A DNA stretch of 64,000 nucleotides from Acidobacteriota bacterium (GTDB lineage: Bacteria; Acidobacteriota; Terriglobia; Acidiferrales; UBA7541), in assembly GCA_003223295.1 (NCBI GenBank), contig QHYM01000121.1, positions 18,412 to 82,411 on the forward strand. Reading direction: 5' to 3'. The first letter of the stretch is position 1. The number at the start of each line of letters is the position of its first letter. Both the position numbers and the translations under genes were made by a program. Under the pieces are notes generated by a model, which was not told the DNA's origin, made no database searches, and saw nothing but the letters and a program-made list of their open reading frames with translations. This document shows positions 35,570-44,768 of this stretch, piece after piece.

Positions 35570-36136
35570 ATGAGCGCCCTTGCCCCACAAATCGGTGACG
35601 CTTTACCGCCAACGGCGGGTTCCGCCGCCCACGAAGGTCCCATAAACTGGGAAACGGCGTATCCGCCCGAGGCATGGAGGCAAATCCGCGCGGAGGGAAT
35701 CTACTTAGCCTGCGTGCTGTCCTTTGCCGTGGTGGTGTCCGTGATCCTGCTTAGAATCAATCTCGACCATCACGAAGCCGTTCAACGGTTTCTCGTTTGC
35801 GCTCTGGGAGGGATCGCCGGCAGTTGGATCTACTCCATGAAATGGTATGTGCGTGCGATTACCCACCGCCTCTGGCGTCATGACTTGGTTGTTTGGCGAG
35901 TTACATCTCCTTTCATGGGCATATTCCTGTCGGTCTCCGCCTATGCGGTGTTGAAGGCCGGCCTTCTTGGAATTACCCTGGAACAAAACTCACAAGCCGA
36001 TCCCAAGATGTATGCCTATGCGGTTGGGTTCCTGGTGGGATTGTGCTCCGATGTCGTTATGGGAAAACTCACCGAGGTGGCCGAGACGCTGTTTGGCCGC
36101 ACCACCTCCAGACACCCGCAAAAGTCTCAAACCTAG
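35570..36136 (+). CDS. Hypothetical membrane protein
   Basis: The 188-residue product has a polar N-terminal part (about 35 residues), then four hydrophobic segments: GIYLACVLSFAVVVSVILLR, VCALGGIAGSWIYSM, SPFMGIFLSVSAYAVLKAGL and AYAVGFLVGLCSDVVM. ATG 35570 has GGAGGAG eight bases upstream, so I prefer it to GTG 35564. I do not recognise the family. It is transcribed away from padR and ends 70 bases before rsmA. Confidence 0.75.
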   Translation: MSALAPQIGDALPPTAGSAAHEGPINWETAYPPEAWRQIRAEGIYLACVLSFAVVVSVILLRINLDHHEAVQRFLVCALGGIAGSWIYSMKWYVRAITHRLWRHDLVVWRVTSPFMGIFLSVSAYAVLKAGLLGITLEQNSQADPKMYAYAVGFLVGLCSDVVMGKLTEVAETLFGRTTSRHPQKSQT

Positions 36137-36205
36137 TGCGGGTAATTCTTCTCTTCCACCGATCACGAGTCACCCGTCACGTCCTCTTGCTACACTGTTT
36201 CACGC

Positions 36206-37021
36206 ATGGCTCGCCAACGCCTCGGCCAGCATTTTCTCGCGGACCTCGATTGGCGCGAACAGATTGCCCGCGCCATTCGGGTCTCCCCGCATTCCACCGT
36301 TCCGCTTCCCCGCGACGACCAACATTGTTGGATCGAAATAGGCGCGGGCAATGGCGAAATGACTCGTCATTTGCTTGCTGCGGGCGGTCCGGTTACCGCC
36401 ATCGAGCTGGATCCGAAGCTCGCTTCCAGGCTGGAACATCTCGCGAAAGAGTTTCCCGAGCTCACCGTCGTCACCGGCGATATCCTCAAGAGCGATCTGC
36501 CCGCGGTCGCTTCCGGCCGCCGCATCCGCCTTTGCGGCAATCTTCCGTACTACATCACCTCGCCGATCCTGCATCACCTCTTCGCTTACGCGTGGCTCAT
36601 CGACGAAATGCACTTCGTCATCCAGACTGAAGTCGCCCAACGCCTCGCCGCCGAGCCCGGCACGCGGGACTACGGCTACCTTTCCGTGGTCACGCAGTTT
36701 TACACGCGCCCGGAGCTGGTCTTCGAAATCCCCCGCGAGGCGTTCACTCCCCCGCCCGAAGTGACTTCAGCGCTCGTCACGCTGCGCCTCCCCGGTGAAC
36801 GCGCCAAACTTGGGCTAAAGGATGAACCACGTTTCCTGAATTTCGTGAAATTGTGTTTCTCGCAGAAACGCAAAACGCTGGTGAACAACCTGAAGTCTTT
36901 GGCCAAGCCTGAAAAATCTCGCGCCGCGCTTGCCTCTCTAAGCCTTCGTCCCGACGCGCGCGCCGAGCAGCTTACTGTCGCGCAACTTGCCGCTCTTCAT
37001 GCTCTGGTGGAAGGTTCGTAA
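36206..37021 (+). CDS. rsmA: 16S rRNA dimethyladenosine transferase (RsmA/KsgA)
   Basis: RsmA dimethylates two adenines near the 3' end of 16S rRNA and acts in 30S assembly. The 271-residue protein has the N-terminal RQRLGQHFL motif, the SAM-binding IEIGAGNGEMTRHLL, the catalytic NLPYYITSPIL and FTPPPEVTSALV. ATG 36206 is the first in frame. It is convergent with the neighbouring phosphodiesterase gene, whose stop is only three bases away. Confidence 0.96.
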   Translation: MARQRLGQHFLADLDWREQIARAIRVSPHSTVPLPRDDQHCWIEIGAGNGEMTRHLLAAGGPVTAIELDPKLASRLEHLAKEFPELTVVTGDILKSDLPAVASGRRIRLCGNLPYYITSPILHHLFAYAWLIDEMHFVIQTEVAQRLAAEPGTRDYGYLSVVTQFYTRPELVFEIPREAFTPPPEVTSALVTLRLPGERAKLGLKDEPRFLNFVKLCFSQKRKTLVNNLKSLAKPEKSRAALASLSLRPDARAEQLTVAQLAALHALVEGS

Positions 37022-37024
37022 GGT

Positions 37025-37756
37025 TCACAAAACAGTTTCGGATTCTTTCTTCAGCGCGGCCACCAGGCGATCGGGATAATCGCTCATGATTCCGTCGATG
37101 CCCGCTTCGATCAGCAGCCGCATGTGCGCGGCTTGGTTGATGGTCCAGCAGACAATCTGCAAATCTTTTTTTCGCGCCTGCTCCAGCAGCGCGGGTGTGA
37201 CCAAATCTCCGCGCACCACGAGTTGCCTCGCGCCAATCTCGACGGCCTTGGCCACGGGATTTTCGATCTGCCCGTTGTACAGCAGTCCGGTCATTACCGT
37301 GGGCTCGATTCTGTGCACATTCAGCACCATCGACGCGTCAAAAGAAATGACCACCGCGCGCGGAATTTCTCCCGATTCGCGCAGCGCTGCAATCACCGCG
37401 TGCTCCCCGCCCCATGAGCCGCTGGGTTTCATCTCCAGGTAAAAAACCACGTCATTTTTTTTTGAAAACTGGAGGATTTCTTCGAGCGTGGGAATGCGTT
37501 CGCCGGCAAATTCGCTGCCGAACCACGAGCCGGCGTCGAGTTGGCGCAATTCCGCGAGCGTGAGGTATTGTACCGAGCCGCGTCCGTTGGTGGTACGGTT
37601 CACGGTCTCATCGTGGATGGCCACGAAATGGGCGTCGCGCGAAAGCTGTAAATCGGTTTCAATAAACGTGGCCCCAAACGCCACAGCTTTGCGGAACGCC
37701 GCCAGAGTGTTCTCCGGTGCGTGCCCCGAGGCTCCGCGATGTCCAATCACCAGCAT
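37025..37756 (-). CDS. Glycerophosphodiester phosphodiesterase
   Basis: GDPD enzymes hydrolyse glycerophosphodiesters to glycerol-3-phosphate and an alcohol. From ATG 37756 (MLVIGHRGASGHAPENTLAA) the 243-residue protein carries the HRG catalytic His, the metal-binding IETDLQLSRDAHFVAIHDET with the second His and acids, and a C-terminal GIDGIMSDYPDRL. It lacks a signal peptide, so it is a cytoplasmic UgpQ-type enzyme, not a periplasmic GlpQ. The frame upstream to 38053 is spurious and runs across the promoter of the BON gene. Confidence 0.92.
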   Translation of the reverse strand: MLVIGHRGASGHAPENTLAAFRKAVAFGATFIETDLQLSRDAHFVAIHDETVNRTTNGRGSVQYLTLAELRQLDAGSWFGSEFAGERIPTLEEILQFSKKNDVVFYLEMKPSGSWGGEHAVIAALRESGEIPRAVVISFDASMVLNVHRIEPTVMTGLLYNGQIENPVAKAVEIGARQLVVRGDLVTPALLEQARKKDLQIVCWTINQAAHMRLLIEAGIDGIMSDYPDRLVAALKKESETVL

Positions 37757-37913
37757 GCCGATTTGCTCTTGGGTCCTTCTGTCTCGTGTTTTCTGCCTTC
37801 CAGTTTCCCTTACGATGGTAACATTCGTGCACTGGATTCTTCTGTGCGGCCCACTGCCCTGCACCTTGAATCTAACTATCGCGAACCCAGAAGACTTGAT
37901 AAGGAGGGTAACC

Positions 37914-38489
37914 ATGAGAAAGGAGCTCAGGGTCCTGTTCGTATCCTTTTTGCTTGTGGCAGATATCGCCGCGGCCAGTGGCAGCCCGACCGCTTCCTCT
38001 CCACAAAACAAAAACCAACGAAGTGAAGAGAAATACCGGGAGAAACTAGTCAAAGAAGTGCGTCACCAATTGGTGATGCTCCCGTGGTATTCGGTGTTCG
38101 ACAATCTGGCGTTTCAAGTGGAGGGTGACAAGGTGATCTTGTCGGGCCAAGTGACGCGCCCGACACTCAAATCCGACGCTGAGGCCGCCGTGAAAAGCAT
38201 TGAGGGCGTGGCCTCGGTAGTGAACAACATCGAAGTTCTTCCCGTGTCGCCGATGGATGACCAACTGCGGCGCGCGCTTTTTCGCGCGATCTATAGTGAT
38301 CCCGGGTTGCAGCGATATGCGATTCAGGCGATACCATCGATCCATATCATCGTGAAAAACGGCAACGTCACGTTGGAAGGCGTCGGCGACAGCGAGACGG
38401 ACAAGAATCTTGCGGGGTTGCGCGCGAACGAAGTTCCTAACGTTTTCTCGGTGAAAAACAATCTGGTTGTTGCCGGCAATTCGAAATAA
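37914..38489 (+). CDS. Secreted protein with two BON domains
   Basis: The 191-residue product begins with a signal peptide (MRKELRVLFVSFLLVADIAA, cleaved near ASG). Two BON-like domains follow: about residues 43-110 (FQVEGDKVILSGQV, then VASVVNNIEV) and 117-188 (IIVKNGNVTLEGVG, then NVFSVKNNLVV). BON domains bind membranes or other periplasmic components in OsmY-type proteins. A perfect AAGGAGG lies six bases before ATG 37914, indicating strong translation. The role is probably envelope stress or maintenance. Confidence 0.88.
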   Translation: MRKELRVLFVSFLLVADIAAASGSPTASSPQNKNQRSEEKYREKLVKEVRHQLVMLPWYSVFDNLAFQVEGDKVILSGQVTRPTLKSDAEAAVKSIEGVASVVNNIEVLPVSPMDDQLRRALFRAIYSDPGLQRYAIQAIPSIHIIVKNGNVTLEGVGDSETDKNLAGLRANEVPNVFSVKNNLVVAGNSK

Positions 38490-38524
38490 TTGTTCTTGCG
38501 GGATGATTCGAACGGCGTGGAGAG

Positions 38525-39313
38525 TCAGGTTGCCCCGGCAGCTCCGCTTCTTTGCATTTGGCGTGAAATGCGCCGCGCAGTTTCCTTCAGGGCTTCAGTG
38601 AGCCGCGGCATGCTGGCTTCGTCGACCTGTGTCAAGGTGCCGCTGGCGCCGAGCGCCGCCACCACATTTCCCGTTGCGTCGAAAACCGGTGCGCCCAGAC
38701 ATCGCGCGCCTAGACTGTTCTCTTCGTCATCCACTGCGTAGCCTTCATTCTTGGTGTGCTCTAAATCCGCGAACAGCCTGGTCATGGTAGTAATCGTTTT
38801 CGGCGTTCGTTTCTTCAGGCCCTGCTGTTTCACGAGCGCCTCCACTTCTTGCTTTGGCAACCACGCGAGGAGGCATTTGCCGACGCTGGTGGAATGCAAG
38901 AACATGCGGCGTCCCACCCAGGTGTTCACTTTGAAAAATCCCGGCGCTTCCACTTTTTCGATGTACACGGCTTCGCCCTGATCCAGCACGGCCAGGTGCA
39001 CGGTCATGTGGATTTTTTCCACGAGCGCGCGCATGGACGGGAGGGCCACGTCAGCGATATCGAGGTTTGCCTGGGCGTCGCCGCCAAGACTGAGAATTTT
39101 CAGGCCGAGACGGTAGCGCCCGGTTTCCGCTTCGCGGCGCAAGTAACCGCGGCGCTCGAGCGTTCGAAGGATGTAGCTCGCGGAACTTTTGGGAATGCCC
39201 AGTTTGCGGCTGATTTCCGAGTTGGTGAGGCCGTCGCGGCGATGCGCGGCGGCTTCGAGAATGTTGAGGGCGCGCTCGACGGCAGTGGCGGGACTGGAAT
39301 CCGAGACGGGCAT
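38525..39313 (-). CDS. IclR-family transcriptional regulator
   Basis: The 262-residue protein from ATG 39313 has an N-terminal winged HTH (LTNSEISRKLGIPKSSASYI) and a C-terminal effector domain with STSVGKCLLAWLP and GYAVDDEENSLGARCLGAPV. It is divergent from aceB-aceA and shares with them a region rich in TGTTCA/TGAACA dyads. By position it probably controls the glyoxylate shunt, like E. coli IclR, and itself. The effector is inferred to be glyoxylate- or pyruvate-like. Confidence 0.93.
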   Translation of the reverse strand: MPVSDSSPATAVERALNILEAAAHRRDGLTNSEISRKLGIPKSSASYILRTLERRGYLRREAETGRYRLGLKILSLGGDAQANLDIADVALPSMRALVEKIHMTVHLAVLDQGEAVYIEKVEAPGFFKVNTWVGRRMFLHSTSVGKCLLAWLPKQEVEALVKQQGLKKRTPKTITTMTRLFADLEHTKNEGYAVDDEENSLGARCLGAPVFDATGNVVAALGASGTLTQVDEASMPRLTEALKETARRISRQMQRSGAAGAT

Positions 39314-39357
39314 GGAAACTCCTGACAAAGAATGCGGTAGTTCACAGTATAGAATAT

Positions 39358-39377
39358 TTGTTCAGGATATTGAACAA
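39358..39377. promoter_or_regulatory. IclR operator candidate 1
   Basis: TTGTTCA-GGATAT-TGAACAA is a perfect 7-bp inverted repeat with a 6-base spacer, 45 bases upstream of the iclR start. Its arms match those of the second site. Length and symmetry suit an IclR-family dimer, and the position would repress iclR itself. Confidence 0.6.
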
Positions 39378-39424
39378 CATCTTGCACCCGGGCGTGTTCA
39401 CCGAGTAGAAGCGGAGGAGGAGGT

Positions 39425-39450
39425 TGAACAGATGTTCAGCCTATTGAACA
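39425..39450. promoter_or_regulatory. IclR operator candidate 2 (compound dyad)
   Basis: TGAACA (39425-39430), TGTTCA (39433-39438) and TGAACA (39445-39450) make two overlapping dyads: TGAACA-GA-TGTTCA and TGTTCA-GCCTAT-TGAACA. The latter has the same 6-base spacing as site 1. A further half-site TGTTCA is at 39395-39400. It lies about 225 bases upstream of aceB. Confidence 0.6.
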
Positions 39451-39673
39451 CGGAGAGCGACAGAGGAAACAATCCGGCGAGGATGTGCAAAATTCTCAAC
39501 TCTTTGTCCCCATTTTTGCACGAGGTTTTGCGGCAGTTCTCGCGGCCGTTCTATCTCATTGAAGGCGAAAGGCTTAAAAGCGGGCGTTTCGCCGGCGTTG
39601 GGCATGGAATTGCCCTGTTAGTGCGCCAACCGGTCCTGCTTCGAATTCGCAGTGGAAAGGACTGACGAGCATC

Positions 39674-41287
39674 ATGGCAACCGCTACCACCAACCCGAAT
39701 CCGGCGCTCCTGCCGCGGCCCTTTTCCAACCGGATCGTGCCGGTAAATACCGCTCCGCTAGATTCTGACCCGGAGCGCGACCTCCCCGAAGGTTTTCTGG
39801 ATTTTCTGGCCCCGCTGCATGCGGCGCTAACGATGCGGCAAAGGGCGCTGGTGGCGCGGCGCGAAAACGCGCTGGCGGAGGCGCATGCGGGAAAGGTTCC
39901 TTCCTACCTGCCGCCATCGGTCGCGACCATGAGTTCCTGGCGCATCGAGCTGCCGGCGTGGTGCGCGGACCAGCGCAATCAAATGACCGGCCCGGCTGAC
40001 GATGCAGACCTCGTAGTGAAGATGCTCAATTCCGGCGCGCCGGGCGTGATGCTCGACCTGGAAGACTCGACGGCGAACACCTGGGAGCACAACGCGCTGG
40101 GCATCAAGAATATTTTAGAAGCGCTTGCGGGGCGGCTCACTTATTTTGACCGCAAACGCAACAAGACCATGGGCATCAACCCCAGCGCGACGGTAATTTT
40201 CACGCGGCCGCGCGGGTTGCATCTGCATCAGGCGGGAATTCTGCCGGGCGAACTGCTGCCCGCATCGCTCTTTGACGTGGCGATGGTTGCGTATCAGGCG
40301 GACTTCAATGCGTTGAAGCATCCGCTGTGCATTTACATTCCGAAATCGGAATCGGCGGACGAAGCTTTGTGGTGGCGCGATCTGTTCCAGATGATTGCGC
40401 GGCTGAAGGGCCTACCGAAGGATGCCATCAAGTGCATGGCGCTGGTGGAATCGCATCCACTGGCGTTTCAGATGGAAGAGTTCGCGTGGAATTTGCGCGA
40501 CCACATTGTGGGCCTGAACCTGGGACGCTGGGATTACATGGCCAGCCTGATTCACTTCAATCTTGAGAATCCGGAGTGGGTGCTGCCGGACCGCAACACG
40601 ATTCCACACAACGTGGCGTTCTTCCAACATTTGCGCAACCTGATGCCGGAGATTTGCCACAAGCACGGGATGCTGGCGATTGGCGGGATGACGGCGCTGT
40701 ATCCGAGCCGTGAAGACGCGGAACTGAACGCGCGGGCATTGAAAGTGCTAGCCGAGGATAAGAAAAACGAAGCCAATTCTCTGATGGACGGCGCCTGGAC
40801 CGGGCATCCCGACCAGAACGAAATCGCGGTGAGCCAGTTCCCTGTTCCCAACCAGTTGCAGGCGCGGCCGGCGAACGCCAATCCACATCCCGATTTGCGG
40901 CCGCTTCCTACTGGAGTAGGCAAGCGCACGCTGGCAGGAACGCGCGCGGCGATTCGGACGGTGATTCGCTACCGCAACGGCGTGCTGAACGGGAAAGGCG
41001 CGAGCCTGCTCGACGGATACATGGAAGATTTGGCGACGGACCGCATTTATCGCCTGATGATTGCACAGCGCATGCGGCATTCGCGTCAGGTGGAAGTGCT
41101 CGACGATAGCGGCGTCACCGTGCCGCATACACCGGAATTGGTCAGCCAGCTTTTTGACGATGAATTGGAGCGGCTGCTACACGATGCGGCAAAGAATAGT
41201 CCGCAAAAGCAAATGGCGGAGACGCTTCGCGAGGCGCGACGAATGAGCGAAGAGATGATTCGGCGAGAGGAATTCGATCCGAGGTGA
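39674..41287 (+). CDS. aceB: Malate synthase (A type)
   Basis: Malate synthase condenses glyoxylate with acetyl-CoA to malate, the second step of the glyoxylate shunt. The 537-residue length and motifs PGVMLDLEDSTANTWEH, TVIFTRPRGLHLHQAG, HIVGLNLGRWDYMAS and GGMTALYPSREDAELNAR fit the A-type enzyme; the catalytic Arg, Glu and Asp residues lie in these blocks. ATG 39674 follows GACGAGCATC, a modest ribosome site. The 223-base leader region after operator site 2 has no ORF of note. It is co-directional with aceA, 145 bases away. Confidence 0.97.
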   Translation: MATATTNPNPALLPRPFSNRIVPVNTAPLDSDPERDLPEGFLDFLAPLHAALTMRQRALVARRENALAEAHAGKVPSYLPPSVATMSSWRIELPAWCADQRNQMTGPADDADLVVKMLNSGAPGVMLDLEDSTANTWEHNALGIKNILEALAGRLTYFDRKRNKTMGINPSATVIFTRPRGLHLHQAGILPGELLPASLFDVAMVAYQADFNALKHPLCIYIPKSESADEALWWRDLFQMIARLKGLPKDAIKCMALVESHPLAFQMEEFAWNLRDHIVGLNLGRWDYMASLIHFNLENPEWVLPDRNTIPHNVAFFQHLRNLMPEICHKHGMLAIGGMTALYPSREDAELNARALKVLAEDKKNEANSLMDGAWTGHPDQNEIAVSQFPVPNQLQARPANANPHPDLRPLPTGVGKRTLAGTRAAIRTVIRYRNGVLNGKGASLLDGYMEDLATDRIYRLMIAQRMRHSRQVEVLDDSGVTVPHTPELVSQLFDDELERLLHDAAKNSPQKQMAETLREARRMSEEMIRREEFDPR

Positions 41288-41432
41288 AGCAGGGTTTTAA
41301 GTCATAAGTTTTAAGTCATGTGGGCACCAAAGGGATTTTCGGGACTTTCAGTAGTTGGAGCTTGGTGAGGATCTGATTCAGTTCCGCAGAGTGTTGGGCA
41401 GTCTGAGGAGACTCAAAAGCAGGAGCATTAAA

Positions 41433-42824
41433 ATGGCGGTAAACGGAAGCAACGGGACCAACGGCAAAGCCAAGGGGACCAATGACAATGGGGCGAACGG
41501 AAACGGGAAAACGCATCTGCCCATCAACCACTGGAGCAGCGATCCTCGCTGGAGCGGCATCACGCGGCCCTATTCGTATTCGGACGCGGTGCGGCTGCGC
41601 GGCTCGATTCAAATCGAGTACACCCTGGCGCGGCTGGGCGCGGAGCGGCTGTGGAACTTGATGCACTCGGAGCCATACGTTCCGGCGCTGGGCGCCATCA
41701 CCGGGAATCAAGCGATTGAAATGGTGCAGGCCGGGCTGAAAGCAATTTATGGCAGCGGCTGGCAAGTGGCGGCGGACAACAATACGGCGGGCGACGTTTA
41801 TCCCGACCAGAGCCTGTATCCCTGCGATTCCGCTCCGAATCTGGTGAAGCGGATTAATCGCGCGCTGATGCGCGCCGACCAGATCGAATCGGCGGAAGGC
41901 AAGAAATCCGGGACGTATTGGTTTGCACCGATTGTGGCCGACGCAGAAGCCGGTTTTGGCGGCTCGCTAAACGCGTACGAATTGATGAAAGCGATGATCG
42001 AAGCGGGCGCGGCCGCGGTGCACTTCGAGGACCAACTCTCTTCCGCGAAGAAGTGCGGGCACCTGGGCGGCAAAGTGGTGGTGCCCACGCGCGAATTCGT
42101 GGAGAAGCTGATCGCGGCGCGGCTGGCGGCGGACGTTTGCGGCGTCCCGACGATTTTGATTGCGCGCACGGATGCGAATTCGGCAGGGCTGCTGCTTTCC
42201 GATGCCGATCCGCGCGACCGGGAATTCATCTATGGCGAGCGCACGCCGGAAGGCTTCTACCAATTCCACGGCGGGATTGACGCGGCGATTGCGCGCGGCC
42301 TGGCTTACGCGCCGTACGCGGACATGATTTGGTGCGAGACGTCGACGCCGGATCTTGCGGAAGCAAGGAAATTCGCGGACGCGATTCACGCGAAGTTCCC
42401 GGGCAAATTGCTGGCGTACAACTGCTCGCCGTCGTTCAACTGGAAAAAGAAGCTGGACGACGTGACGATTGCGAATTTCCAGCAAGAGCTGGGCAAAATG
42501 GGCTACAAATTCCAGTTCGTGACGCTGGCGGGCTTCCATGCGCTGAACATGTCGATGTTCCACCTCGCGCGCGGCTATGCGCAGGCGGGCATGACGGCGT
42601 ATTCGAAGCTGCAACAGGAAGAGTTCGCGTCACAAGAACTTGGCTATCGCGCCGTGACGCACCAGAAATTTGTCGGCACCGGCTACTTCGATGAGATCGC
42701 GCAGGTCGTCTCGGGCGGAAACTCGTCTACGACGGCGTTAGCAGGCTCAACGGAGGCGGAGCAGTTTCACGGCAACGTGCCGCCGCTTCCTGCAAATGGG
42801 CCCGCGCCCGAAGCGCACGCCTGA
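41433..42824 (+). CDS. aceA: Isocitrate lyase
   Basis: Isocitrate lyase splits isocitrate to glyoxylate and succinate. The signature [13 protein letters not shown] includes the catalytic Cys, with [22 protein letters not shown] and the C-terminal [20 protein letters not shown] region present. ATG 41433 has AGGAG eight bases upstream. Before the conserved start there is an unusual Asn/Gly-rich stretch ([20 protein letters not shown], residues 4-23). The product is 463 residues. The gene ends before a textbook terminator, so aceB-aceA is one unit. Confidence 0.97.
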   Translation: MAVNGSNGTNGKAKGTNDNGANGNGKTHLPINHWSSDPRWSGITRPYSYSDAVRLRGSIQIEYTLARLGAERLWNLMHSEPYVPALGAITGNQAIEMVQAGLKAIYGSGWQVAADNNTAGDVYPDQSLYPCDSAPNLVKRINRALMRADQIESAEGKKSGTYWFAPIVADAEAGFGGSLNAYELMKAMIEAGAAAVHFEDQLSSAKKCGHLGGKVVVPTREFVEKLIAARLAADVCGVPTILIARTDANSAGLLLSDADPRDREFIYGERTPEGFYQFHGGIDAAIARGLAYAPYADMIWCETSTPDLAEARKFADAIHAKFPGKLLAYNCSPSFNWKKKLDDVTIANFQQELGKMGYKFQFVTLAGFHALNMSMFHLARGYAQAGMTAYSKLQQEEFASQELGYRAVTHQKFVGTGYFDEIAQVVSGGNSSTTALAGSTEAEQFHGNVPPLPANGPAPEAHA

Positions 42825-42855
42825 CGGTTGCATTTCCTAAACAGAATGTTTGATG

Positions 42856-42884
42856 GGGCGGGATCCAACTCCCGCCCTTTTTTT
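42856..42884 (+). terminator. Rho-independent terminator of aceBA
   Basis: GGGCGGG (42856-42862), loop ATCCAACT, CCCGCCC (42871-42877) and seven Ts (42878-42884), 32 bases after the aceA stop. The stem is perfect and very GC-rich. Confidence 0.95.
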
Positions 42885-42986
42885 GCTGGACACGTAAGTT
42901 GACCCGTTAACTCTGGCCGGATTTATGGGAAATCGCTAGAATCAAAACTGCTCGTTGAGAGTTTTCCAAAGGCGCTGAATTAGAGG

Positions 42987-43367
42987 ATGAGCAAAAAAAC
43001 CAAGCGGTACCTAAAGTTCGAGGACGCGGCACTACAGTCCTCGTTTCTTGAACAGTTGCGCCGCTCAGGGATTGCCTACGAATTGAACAGGAGTGGTGCG
43101 GTCGCGTTTGCAGAGGAGAACGCCAACACCATCATCAGCGCGGCTCACCGCGTGCGCGACGCGCAATTCCCTTGGTACTTTCTAAAATGGAAGACCGAGG
43201 GAGAAGCAGCGCGCTACCAGAATATTCTGAAACAGGCCAATATCCCTTTCTTCGTGGAACAACACGAGAGTGGAACGTGGCTTCTCGTCAGGCGAGCAGA
43301 TCGGGCTTGCCATGAGCGTCTGTGGCCTGAGGCCCTCGAACCAACAAAGAAACGTCGAAGGACGTGA
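42987..43367 (+). CDS. Hypothetical protein
   Basis: A 126-residue basic protein (MSKKTKRYLKFEDAALQSSF start, ending KKRRRT), with mixed alpha/beta character and no signal peptide or membrane segment. The core FAEENANTIISAAHRVRDAQ resembles no family I can name. It converges with the aminotransferase gene, eight bases from its stop. No partner genes are evident. Confidence 0.65.
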   Translation: MSKKTKRYLKFEDAALQSSFLEQLRRSGIAYELNRSGAVAFAEENANTIISAAHRVRDAQFPWYFLKWKTEGEAARYQNILKQANIPFFVEQHESGTWLLVRRADRACHERLWPEALEPTKKRRRT

Positions 43368-43375
43368 GGTCGGTC

Positions 43376-44605
43376 TTAAGCGCTTGGCAGCATTTGGCCG
43401 TCGGCGTACATGCGACCTCGACGTGAACTCACCGGGTCGGCTGGCCGCACGAAGCTGACGGTCTTGGCATTCTTCATGACCGCGTCGAACGCGGAGGTAA
43501 AGGCATCCATTTCCGCTTGCGTGCCGACGGTAATGCGCGAATAGGTGGGCCAGGCGGGCCAGATGCGCCCGATGAAGACGTTCTTAGTGGCCATGGCCTC
43601 GATCACTTCCTTGGCCGGGCGCTTGGTGTCCAGCATGAAAAAATTGGTTTGCGAAGGCACGAAGGAATACCCCTGGCGGCCGAGCCAGTCGAACGTCTTC
43701 TGGCGCACGGTGGTATTCACGAGCTTGCGGTCGGCGACGAGATGCTCGTGCTTGAGGCTGGCGGTGGCCGCCGCCACGGCGGTAATGGGCAAGGCGCTCC
43801 AGCCGCCACAGTGCTCGAGTTTGGCAAGCAGGTCGGGGCGCGCAACGGCGAATCCACAGCGCAACCCCGCCATGCCGTAAATCTTCGAGAAGGTGCGCAG
43901 CACGATGATGTCCTGGCCAGCCTTGACGAGGTCCAGGGCGGTATCAGCGCCGTCGGCGAAATGGATGTAGGCCTCGTCCACCAGCACCACGGAGTCTTTC
44001 GGTTTCTTGGCGAGCAATCGCTCGATGTCGGCGTGCGGCGTCAGCGTTCCCGTGGGATTGTTCGGCGTGCAAATATAGAAAAGGCCGGCGTCGGGTGCCG
44101 CCGTGAGCATGGCAGGAATGTCATGCGCGTAGGTTTTTGTGAGCGGAACTTTGACGACGCGTGCGCCAGAGATTTTCGCCGCTTCCATTCCGGCCTCGTA
44201 ACCGGGATCGGCGGTGACATAGCTGCGGGAAGGCGACGTGAAGGAAAGAACGGAAAAATGGAGCGGCTCGCTGGAGCCAGGAAAGGCGCGGATATATTCA
44301 CGCTTGAGGCCCAGTTGCTCCGCGAAGGTGTCGACGAGCTCGTCAGTAAGCCAGTACGAATAGCGGCCGCCCTGCGGGGCCTGCGAAACAACCGCGGCGC
44401 GCGCGGCGTCGCAAGGGCCCAGCGGATTCTCGTTGGCGTTGATGACGGTGGAACCCGGGGGAAACGCGCCCCGTTTGCGCTCGATAGCAGCAGCGGCGAG
44501 CAGAGGCTCGTTGACGATGCGGAAGGCCGAAGCGGCGGCAGCAGCGACGGTCCACTGCAAGAATGACCTGCGGGAATCGTTGCGAAGCGTCTTGTTCTGG
44601 CTCAT
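43376..44605 (-). CDS. Tat-signal PLP-dependent aminotransferase (HisC-like fold)
   Basis: The 409-residue protein has a twin-arginine signal (SRRSFLQW at residues 11-18, then an Ala-rich hydrophobic segment) followed by a class I/II aminotransferase domain similar to histidinol-phosphate aminotransferase. Motifs: INANENPLGPC, CTPNNPTGTL, VVLVDEAYIHF and FSKIYGMAGLRCGFA, with the PLP-binding Lys in SKIYG. An aminotransferase exported in folded form with its PLP is unusual, so it is unlikely to be the biosynthetic HisC. The substrate may be a periplasmic amino acid or amine. It is divergent from the 2OG oxygenase gene. Confidence 0.85.
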   Translation of the reverse strand: MSQNKTLRNDSRRSFLQWTVAAAAASAFRIVNEPLLAAAAIERKRGAFPPGSTVINANENPLGPCDAARAAVVSQAPQGGRYSYWLTDELVDTFAEQLGLKREYIRAFPGSSEPLHFSVLSFTSPSRSYVTADPGYEAGMEAAKISGARVVKVPLTKTYAHDIPAMLTAAPDAGLFYICTPNNPTGTLTPHADIERLLAKKPKDSVVLVDEAYIHFADGADTALDLVKAGQDIIVLRTFSKIYGMAGLRCGFAVARPDLLAKLEHCGGWSALPITAVAAATASLKHEHLVADRKLVNTTVRQKTFDWLGRQGYSFVPSQTNFFMLDTKRPAKEVIEAMATKNVFIGRIWPAWPTYSRITVGTQAEMDAFTSAFDAVMKNAKTVSFVRPADPVSSRRGRMYADGQMLPSA

Positions 44606-44768
44606 GCGAACCCCCTTAGAGGCGCGGCAGGGTGCACGTACACCCAGTAATATAGCACTGAATCCCGTGTTTCAGGCAGATTCAGTTTGACGGCGCAAAA
44701 CGGATAGAAGCGATTACTTTTTTTGCTTAACCTTAGATTTGCCGTTATTTGAGACGTGCGAGGTGCAG

